Below are positions 55,991-64,000 of a stretch of DNA of 64,000 nt, piece by piece. Positions within the stretch are counted from its first letter, which is position 1. Each line of letters starts with the position of its first letter. The notes beneath the pieces are model-generated. The model had not been told where the DNA came from and made no database searches. It saw only the letters and a program-made list of their open reading frames with translations. The position numbers and the translations under genes are program-made. The stretch is from Spirometra erinaceieuropaei (Eukaryota > Platyhelminthes > Cestoda > Diphyllobothriidea > Diphyllobothriidae): the NCBI GenBank assembly GCA_902702965.1, contig CACRXP010000005.1, positions 3,267,618-3,331,617 on the forward strand. Reading direction: 5' to 3'.

Positions 55991-56790
55991 AGACCATACT
56001 CTGTATGAAATGGCTACTTATGTGGCATGAATTGTTCTCATATATTTTCGATGGTCTTAGATATTCAAATACATTTTATGGAAAACAGGAATAAAAATAT
56101 TTATTCTTTTTTATATTTGGTAGACAATTAGGTCATATCCCAATTTTATACTCGAAGGAGAAATATAATTCGGTTCTCATAAACTTATCCGATTCCCGAC
56201 TAATTTTGAACAGACCTGCCATTACACTTGCATTCAGGGTTTACAAACTACAAACCGTATATTTTCTGCGTACGGAAAACCATTCATTTCTCTACGGTAT
56301 TCCGTATATTTAGCAGTGGAATTGAGACATATTTTAAATTTTTACAAGCGACATTAATAAATTCTGAGACATAATATTTTATGAACAGCCAGTTCACGGC
56401 ATTAAACATTTCATAATTAAAAACTTTTAAAACCGAAGTATGACCTTCCTTTAAGTGCAATACATGAAGAAGACGTACTTTTCTACTGAATGAATAGAAG
56501 AATGAATATTTGTGTCCATGATATCCATGAAATTTAATAAAATTTATAGAAGCATAAAAAATTAATGAGAAAAATTCACACTATTTATGCAGTCATTTTC
56601 TACAGGGTATAGTTTTTGGATGCGGCCGGAAAGAAGGCTCTCGAATGCCAGCATCTCTAGGTAACTTAAATGGCATAGAATTAAGTTGCATCATGATTGA
56701 TATTAAAACCCTACTCAAGCAAACTTTTCGAAACGAAAACAAATGTTGGAATTTCGGTTAAAGTTTCATGAGTTAGCACACCTACTGCAA
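55865..56790. repeat. Family A palindromic element (copy A4)
   Basis: Left arm 55865-56180, centre 56200-56400, inverted right arm 56550-56790 ending near CCTACTGCA. No coding capacity. About 930 bp. Confidence 0.65.
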
Positions 56791-56935
56791 GTAACCATTT
56801 TTAACAAAGGGTGCTGTTTACAGACAGTCGGCAAAAAGTTTGTTCAAACACCAGTAGCCTAAAGTAACTGGGTTGTCATGGAAGTATGCTGCACGGCGAT
56901 CAATATTACAACTCTTTCAATGCAGGACAAATTGG
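56791..56935. repeat. Family A arm fragment next to A4
   Basis: Right-arm inner sequence (AAGTAACCATTTTTAAC … GGCAAAAAGTTTGTTC … GCACGGCGATCAATATTAC) in direct continuation of A4, suggesting tandem or repeated insertion. Confidence 0.5.
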
Positions 56936-57794
56936 ATTTCATACTCAATAATTACATTTTACAATCCACCATAGATAACCTCTTCATGTCTATGTCTGAC
57001 AGACTTTCTGCCGTTATTAATTCAAATGGACAATGAACAAAGTACTGATTTTTTGCATCTGCTTCTGTCCTTAATTATTTTTGCCCTTTTATGCGCCCTC
57101 ATCCTTTATACGCCATCATACGTAGCATTTATGAACTTGGTTGTAATATAGGCGTTTCTCGAAAATGTGACTTCTGTCGAAAATTATTTATTTTTATCTC
57201 AGTAAATAATATTTTCTAAACCAAACTTTGCTTTATTTCTTTGCCACATCTCTATTTTCCGCTATCCGACTTTGAAAGCCGTAGTGTTTACCGATTCTGC
57301 GTTAAAGTCGTTTACCTATGTTAATTCATGACATTTCATGAGTTAGCACAAGTACAGTAAGTAATCTTTTTAAGTCGAAATCGCGTTTTAGAATTCTGGT
57401 AAACATTTCATGAGTTGACACTTCAACGGTACTTTTAACGTCGTATTAATCAACAGATAACCGTAACGCTAGACTCTGTGAAACAAACTTACTAATCAAA
57501 TTCTCCGGAGAGTAATCTGGCAGAACTCGCGTCCGAACAGCTGGCTAGTACTTACGTGTTTTCTACTATGAGCTTTCACAATAGACAGCTATGACCAGGC
57601 AACAAGACTTGATGTCAGCATAGTCGACGCTGGTCAACTAGAGTCATTTTCAACAGCTAGCGTGCTTGAATAACTGTGCCTGTTTTGGGTGACATAGGTC
57701 TTCTTCATGGGAAATGACAGGGAGTTATTTGTAGAATTGCTTACTTTACGGTTAAGTGTATATTTTTTGACCTCCAGTGAAAAACTGCATTCGG

Positions 57795-58660
57795 TTAAAA
57801 ATGATTACTTATGCGGTACACATTGTTTCCGTTTACTTTCAATGCCTTATTAGATTTAAGTATGCTTATTATAAAAACGCAAAAGCCCATGTCTTATATA
57901 TCCCTTTGGTATGAAATTACGCTTTCTTTAAATAATGCACTCAAAAATGCCTTCTGCCTTCAAACGCAGCCTTAAATCATGATCCTTTTTAAGACCGTGC
58001 AATATGTATTTGTGTGCTTATTTTCCTTACTGACGACACTGGTACTAGCTAAACGTCCAGACACGCGTAGTTTGCAATCTTGTGCCAGTGTTTGACGCTG
58101 CGGCGAGGGGTTTGCTCATCAGAGCCTTAAGCAAATACATGTGCTGTCAGTATAGTGAATCATCACATGTGAGTTCCTTTCTGTAGACGGTACACAACTT
58201 GTGGACAGAAACCACCGTGTGCAAATGCAACGACGTATTGGACTAAAAATGACTCCAACATGTAAAAACACTTATAAAAGTGGAAGTTCTAATTTTAAGC
58301 ATGAAATTTGAGGAAAGCGTAATTTGCTACCAAATACAGTAGGTGTGCTAACTCAAGAAATGTTAACCGGGATTCTGAAAGGCATTTTCAACTCGAAAAG
58401 GCTACTTAAGTAAGGTTGTAAAGTTAACTACCGCGCGAAATAACCCAAAGACATTTGAGTTACTTCAGAATGCCGAGGTTTGAACAAACCTTTTTCGGCC
58501 GCCTGTAAAAGCAACATTTTATCAAAAAGTTACTCCCAAAGTAGTACGAATTTCGCTTATTGATTTTCGATAGCCCTATAAATGTAAACATATGTGATAG
58601 AAAGCATACCCAAACTATTATTTTCCACTCATTTGGATGTAAAAACTACGTTGGGTTGGA
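57795..58660. repeat. Family A fragments around a decayed B element (A5/B5)
   Basis: 57798-57940 and 58335-58660 carry A arm sequence, the latter from a terminus TACAGTAGGTGTGCTAAC. Between them 58010-58265 is a decayed B unit. The B-in-A nesting resembles 13835-15951. Confidence 0.5.
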
Positions 58661-58744
58661 ATTTATACATAAAACAGTGTAATTTAATTTTAAAAATGTT
58701 TGTAATTATGAGAATTTTTAAGACCGTGAAAACGGGTCTATAGT

Positions 58745-58915
58745 GGCTTGACATCTGTTGGCTAATGCCAATGTCTGTGAAACGATTTTGGGTGCCTACG
58801 AGATTCCTGGCAGCATGCTTAGCACTTCTAATCAAGCACAGAAATAATGAGCTAGTTTTTTTGCTAAGAAGGGTACTTTGGAACAGCGAATCCTAGGGTC
58901 TTCCGCGCTTACCTT
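58745..58915 (+). repeat. Family F repeat, copy F2
   Basis: See F1 at 55100-55260; same orientation. Confidence 0.6.
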
Positions 58916-59109
58916 TAACATTGGTAAAGGGAAGTGAACTTTTTCAAGGCAAAATAATCGCCGGATCCGTTGTTTTCCATCAATTATGCTAGTAACGCAT
59001 AAATGTAGGCGGGTTTCTAAAGTTTTAATTGGCATTTTCACATCCAAAATTTTAGAGGTATATTTCTGCATCTAGCAATGCTTGCCGCAGCAAATCTGCG
59101 TAGGCTGTC

Positions 59110-59215
59110 TTCTTTTGAGATATTCTTCATTCGATCTACGTAGCTGGCCTATCCCATGAAATGTAAACCGAAATTCTGAAGCGTGGTTTTGATTAGAAAG
59201 GATCATCCAGATGTT
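59110..59215. repeat. Family A arm fragment
   Basis: CCCATGAAATGTAAACCGAA followed by ATTCTGAAGCGTGG matches the outer arm of family A. Confidence 0.45.
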
Positions 59216-59379
59216 ATATATGTCTAGCAAAATTTGCCAACGCAAATAGACTATCTTGTAAACTTTATAAGTAGCATTAATAATAGGACTACTACAAAGT
59301 TGCATGGAGAGACCTTTTTTCGATATTGAAAAGCCTCATAAAAGCAACCTACTTATTATAGATAGTTATATACCCGTTC

Positions 59380-59640
59380 ACCATCTCCAAAAGAAGACGA
59401 AGAAAAGACAGGGGCGATGGCAGGACCACACTGTATTGGTGCTGACGTTTCGGAAACTTCCTCGTTTTTATCATCAGAGTGGTCGGGTGTCTGTTCCTGT
59501 TGGCTTGGAGTTGTTCTGTCTCGCCGCCTGTCTCGTTTTAGAGGCCTGCCTGACGCACGAACTCTGACCTGATTTCTGGCTGGGGATTGACTTTGGTCTC
59601 TCCGCGGGCGACCGCTGGCGCTGTGAAAAACTTTGGTGGT
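59380..59640 (-). repeat. PLE 3'-region fragment
   Basis: The minus strand contains the PLE-type hammerhead and flanking low-complexity sequence like that found downstream of PLE ORFs. No RT or GIY-YIG coding remains. Confidence 0.45.
59424..59484 (-). ncRNA. PLE-type hammerhead ribozyme with minimal helix III
   Basis: On the minus strand CTGATGA is followed by a ~19-nt helix II region (AAAC/GTTT), GAAA, CG and TC at the cleavage site. Distal helix I pairs GACCAC with GTGGTC. This GAAACGTC form with a one-to-two-pair helix III is known from PLE hammerheads. Helix II is weak, so activity is uncertain. Confidence 0.55.
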
Positions 59641-60384
59641 AGTTAATTCGGGATTTTTTGTGGAGAGTGGTATTTTCGGACGATCAGAGACAAACGCAAT
59701 GAAAAGCCGGTATTCCGGCGTGACTAAAACATCTTGAGACTATGTTGCACAAGAGTGAATATTGCAGCTCTCACTACACAATGCTTAGTAGTCAACGACT
59801 TTTTTTGAGAAGAGCGGTCGAAATTTTACGACATGGTAAGCTACGGGGAGTGTTCCACTAGAACTGTAAAAGTCATGGCATTATCCTTTCCTCAGGTAGC
59901 CAGGGCCCATTGTACTTTTCAGATTACCACTAAAGGATATCTCAAAACATCCTTTGGTATTTATTCCACCGAATACCGAATGTTTATTTGTACTAGAGAT
60001 ATCAAGTAGTGATATCCTGCAAACAATAAACCAAATGTCTGTTACCTCTGCGTGCATGCAGTGGCAACACCGGGTCAACAGGGTTTATGTGCTGACCGAT
60101 TTCAAGGGAAGATGGATATGCTCAAGGGCTTGCGCGGTTTCTCTTCACGTTAGAGCACATTTTTGTGGCTCATGTAAAATAAGGGACTCTAAAGTCCGTT
60201 TATTACAGTCAATGACCGATTTGTCCATCATGTTGACTTTTGCATTGACATCTTTCCGATCACCCGTAAAAACCATTTTTTGATAAAAACGATTACATAT
60301 GCAACATAAATAGTTCACACTGAATATCGATGTCCACATAAATCGAAATAATCTGGTTCAAAAATGCACAGATCATTAATTCTT

Positions 60385-60945
60385 ATGTCTACATAAAATG
60401 ATTGCCGGCATTCTGAAAGGCTTTTTGGCTCGAAAATTTTACTTAAGCAGGGTTGTAATATTAATCACCATGCAGCATAATTCCACGATAACAGTAACGT
60501 AAGTAATACTTTTGAGTCGAGAATGCATTTCAGAATTTTGATAAACATTTCATGATTTAGCACCTCTACCGTACGGGTTTTGATTTCTTTGGTCGTTTAT
60601 TTGTACCACCTTGTGAGCCAGTGGATTTCACATAAACTGATTGTCTAGCTTTATATAACATTGTTCTGTGGCCCTGAATATTGGTCTAAATATTGAATTA
60701 GAACATCATGATAAACGATGAATTTATTTATACTGTCTTTCTCTGGTCACCATTTGCAAGATCATGATGCCGGATTTTACATTTAAGGTATTCTTAGGAC
60801 ACACAACAATGGAATCTCACGTTTTGCGCCTTCACCCTAGCCGTCGTGGTAGATGCTCATCAACAGTCTCTGGTAGCCTACTTATTTTCCCTAGGCTTTC
60901 AGTAACTGTTCTGACCTGAGACAATTCCTATTAAAATGGGCTACG
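60385..60945 (+). repeat. Inverted segmental duplicate (A arm plus E-type)
   Basis: Counterpart of 55505-55990, opposite orientation. The A piece ends at CTCTACCGTA (~60566-60575); the E-like piece starts near 60605. Confidence 0.55.
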
Positions 60946-60999
60946 TATTTAAGCGTAATGCAATGTAACTAAACAAAACCAAATTCTTATGATTGGGAA

Positions 61000-61610
61000 A
61001 GTGTGAGCAGACAACAGAATCCAAGCTCACTCTTGCCTGGTTTTTCCTTGGAACAGGTTGGGAATGCGGTCCCTTCTGTCCAAGTCCACTGAACGGTATG
61101 GCAATCTCGTTATCCATGACAAAATCATTGAATTTTTTCCTTCGAATAAATATGACTGTTATGACCGTTGCAGCCCGCTCGACTGGGACCGCCCAATACA
61201 GGTGTATTAAAATGGACAGCAAATTTCTAGACAGTGATGTAAAAAACGACTGAACGCTTTAGATACCGGATTTCACAGTCGCCGCTTTCCCATGCCGCCT
61301 GAGATCCGCCTACGCACGTGACTTAGCCTCCAGGCTTGCCACGCCGACCGATATTCCTCTTTCCACCAATTGGTCGACGCCGGACGAAGTTCGAGCACAT
61401 GTGCTTAGTCTGACATTTGCTGGTGAGAACGCTGACTGCAACTGCTTGCAGTGTTGTCTCAATAAGGGCTTGTCCAGCTACCCCTCTTCCTTGCCTCCTG
61501 AGTTTGGAACTTTCAACTTCTCTGCCATCGCACCCCGACAGCCCACCCATGAGGACGGAAGTGCTGAGTAGATAAAGGTAGTGGGGTGGTGTAATTTTAA
61601 AGTGTTGTTT
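61000..61610. repeat. Composite repeat H, short copy (inverted)
   Basis: Inverted relative to 35940-37320 and lacking its 36310-36835 segment. Confidence 0.55.
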
Positions 61611-61954
61611 TTCTGGCAGGCCGCTGTGCCGCAGGCTCCTTTGTATGCAGAAGTGCAATGAAATTAAGAAATAAAAACCAATGGGCCCTAAATTTTTTGT
61701 AGTCATGTGAGAGCCGTTCGGGCAGCGAGGTACGTAATTTGCATACCAGTTGAAAACAGTTTACATGATTTCATATCTTTAAATATCCGACTTTCACTGC
61801 AGGTAATGTGTTACCGGATTTCACTTGCGTCATACAATGTTCTTTTTGGTTCTGATTTGTCGCAGGGGCGAATAGCTGACTGTTTTTTTGTATTTCATTG
61901 TGTGTTCCACCACACGAAATGTAAAACGAAATTGCGAAATATGGTTTCATATTG
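61611..61954. other. No recognisable feature
   Basis: Short frames only. Confidence 0.4.
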
Positions 61955-62120
61955 ACCAACTGTTGAAAACTCGGCGTCTCGGTGAGATTCGAACCCATGA
62001 CAGTAAGGGAAAGGCTTTAGTACGGCCAACACTCTAACCACCTGAGTTACGAGGCCCAGCCGGATGACGCGAGTTTAACCACATTTGGGTCAAGTTACCC
62101 GCCCAACCCACTGCGACGTC
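61955..62120 (-). repeat. tRNA-derived SINE (copy 2)
   Basis: The minus strand shows GTAACTCAGGTGGTTAGAG (A box), GGGTTCGAATC (B box), AACTCGCGTCATCCGGC upstream and CGAGTTTTCAACAGTTGG downstream, matching 30130-30300. Confidence 0.6.
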
Positions 62121-62234
62121 TGGAATTCGCTAAATCTGATACAGTAAGTTGACTTCCGAAGCAGGCTTTCCTAAGTAATTCACCTAGAATCCAACAGAGG
62201 ACTACCAGGCTCACGTAATTAATAGATGTTTTGG

Positions 62235-62290
62235 CAGATTTTAAATAATTCATATCGACCCAATTGTGAAAAACTCGGCTTCTCGGTTTT
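62235..62290 (-). repeat. SINE tail fragment
   Basis: CCGAGTTTTTCACAATTGGG on the minus strand is the tail of the same SINE, without its tRNA head. Confidence 0.5.
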
Positions 62291-62819
62291 GATTAAAATT
62301 TTTTACTAAGGCGTGTTCTACTATTGATCAACGTTCATTAAGATACCAAGAATTTCACCCTTTGAATACGGTTCTTTCGTGCAAACTGAATAGACAGTGA
62401 TTATATAATTACTACGCATAAGTGTTATTTATCCTTATCGATATTTTCGTTAATACTCATTCATATGCAACTTGTAGGAAATGCGGGCACCCATAATTGT
62501 TTTAAATTAAGATGATAGCCAGCTACGTCATCTGTATTTGAACAATGGGCATGCTTAATTTTTAAAAATCGCAAAGGTAATTCTTTTTTGCTGTTGACTA
62601 TTTGCATTATGTGAGTTGGGAAGAAATCTGGCGAATGGCCGTATGTTAATTTCATATTAGCTGAAGACACTTATTGCATACGTGTCAGTCAGTGGAAGCG
62701 CTACATGCTATTTGCTTTGAGGCGTATTGTCATAGTGTTTTCTTCTGTTTTGGGATATTTATTGCATAAAATTAACGACTATCTTCGTGTATTATCGCAA
62801 TGTTTGGCAAGATGGGGTC

Positions 62820-63077
62820 ATGTAGCCCCACCTGATGAACACAATGTTGTTGAGCTTGGCGTTGGTGGTTAGGTTTAGAGATTAGGGTTAAGAGGTTAGG
62901 GCAACTATTTCTCAACCACTCAAAGTACAACCGCGCATTCTCAATAGCTTTTCTTTTGCCTACAATTACCCGACCTTGTCGCCTGTGTGTTCCCCGGCCC
63001 CACCTGTAAAAACCCCTTTTAACACCTGTCCCGTATAACAAGTGGATGGGGTTTGTTTACTTCAGGTGGGGCTACAT
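62820..63077. repeat. Foldback element with telomere-like interior
   Basis: ATGTAGCCCCACCTGA at 62820-62835 is perfectly inverted at 63062-63077. GGTTAGGTTTAG/GATTAGGGTTAAG lies inside at about 62866-62900. No clear target duplication. Confidence 0.45.
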
Positions 63078-64000
63078 AGCCACACCTGACCCACTGTGTT
63101 TTTATTACAATGCCATTTTATTCGAGCATAATGTTTAAATGCAGCTAGTATCTGTCCCTGTTCTCTGGGAACTAGCAGCTTCTATATCTTGTAGATCTTA
63201 ATATGAATGGGAAAACTCATTTACTTTCGGGCCAACGGATTCACTTTGCATATGCCTTTCTGGTCTCCAATAGTATCCGGTTTCAACAGAACGTCGACAA
63301 GCATCCCTGCTTAGCCAATGACCGCGCCAGAGGAAATCGCCAGTATGTAGTCATATGCTCATACTTACATAGTCGTTTCCTTGTTTTTCCTTTTTAAAAC
63401 CCGTCATAAACCTGCTACGCATGAGAAAATCTTTAATTGTGCATTACTGTTAGCCAGGTAGATGATGATATTATCTGCCACCAACTGTTCGCATTTCAGT
63501 CCAGTGCGAAATTGGATATAAAATTATGGTGAAATTATCCGATGCCTTTTTATTCGGACATAATGTTTAAATGCAACTGGCACCTGTAACAACTTGGACA
63601 TTCGCCATAGGCCGGTGACTCATTGACTACATAACTAATGAACCATTTTCATGAATACGCATTGGAAGAACTGCGCATGCTCTACACATGGCCAGAACAA
63701 ATACCACGCTAAATATATTAATCTTTACACACTCTGGGGCCGCTCGGGTAGACTGTTACGCAGCAAACTACTAGCATATGTTTACACGAAAGTGCTACAA
63801 GGAACCTAATGACTGGGACGGCCATTTCTGGGTTGCTAGCCGTCGTCAGTCAGCCAGTACCGGGTTAGGGTTCCAGTTCATTCCTTTCATGTATAGTTCC
63901 GGCCGCCATGAGATTGTTTGCGAGGGTTCTAGATTGAGCGCCAAGGCACAATTGGAAAAACACGTCCTACCACCGTACCGCCGAACTCTCTCCGAACGTT
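63078..64000. other. No recognisable feature
   Basis: AT-rich. A partial local duplication is visible (cataatgtttaaatgcag/caactg near 63130 and 63560). No exon is supported. Confidence 0.4.

Noticed and set aside
58030..58135. Another active hammerhead on the minus strand
   Set aside because: CTGATGA is present, but a base is missing after helix II and the GAAA core is disrupted. It is a decayed B copy.

Overview
The window reads as flatworm nuclear DNA, most likely from a diphyllobothriidean tapeworm (Spirometra, Schistocephalus or Dibothriocephalus type). That placement is inference. It rests on an endonuclease-reverse transcriptase LINE with C-terminal C2H2 fingers and on several Penelope-like elements (PLEs) whose protein motifs resemble those I associate with that group. 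There are no bacterial operons. Coding DNA is sparse, introns are long and AT-rich, and interspersed repeats are everywhere.

Layout. 219-1025: a short Merlin-type DNA transposon with 35-bp inverted termini and an 8-bp target duplication. 1790-11300: an old minus-strand LINE copy split by a full-length plus-strand LINE (2960-9368), whose insertion is marked by a 9-bp duplication. 11530-13330: irregular motif repeats and a small inverted-repeat element filled with telomere-like sequence. 13835-15951: a long-armed palindromic element (family A) carrying a nested 1.1-kb insertion of a hammerhead-ribozyme repeat (family B), flanked by an 11-bp duplication.

17550-28510 (+) and 48003-43100 (-): two genes that appear to be micro-exon genes (MEGs). 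Each starts with a TATA box, a short leader and a signal-peptide exon. Each then continues through tiny exons of 18-36 nt, nearly all flanked by good GT/AG sites, all multiples of three and all phase 1. Each ends at an exon with a stop and an AATAAA. Gene 1 shows a near-perfect alternation of 18- and 27-nt exons. The predicted products are small secreted proteins of about 130 aa. The genes are convergent, about 15 kb apart, and I found no other host genes with confidence.

31100-34200 (-): two decayed PLEs in head-to-tail order with a candidate hammerhead between them. Further PLE fragments lie at 16.6, 26.4-27.0 and 59.4 kb. The rest (34-43 kb and 48-64 kb) is repeat-rich: LINE 3' ends, A and B fragments, a tRNA-derived SINE, segmental duplications and foldback elements, with stretches in which I recognise nothing.

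Two things stand out: the pair of MEGs, and the hammerhead repeats (family B, about 346-bp units) that occur beside PLEs with hammerheads of their own. All exon models come from splice-site logic and reading frame alone and need transcript evidence.
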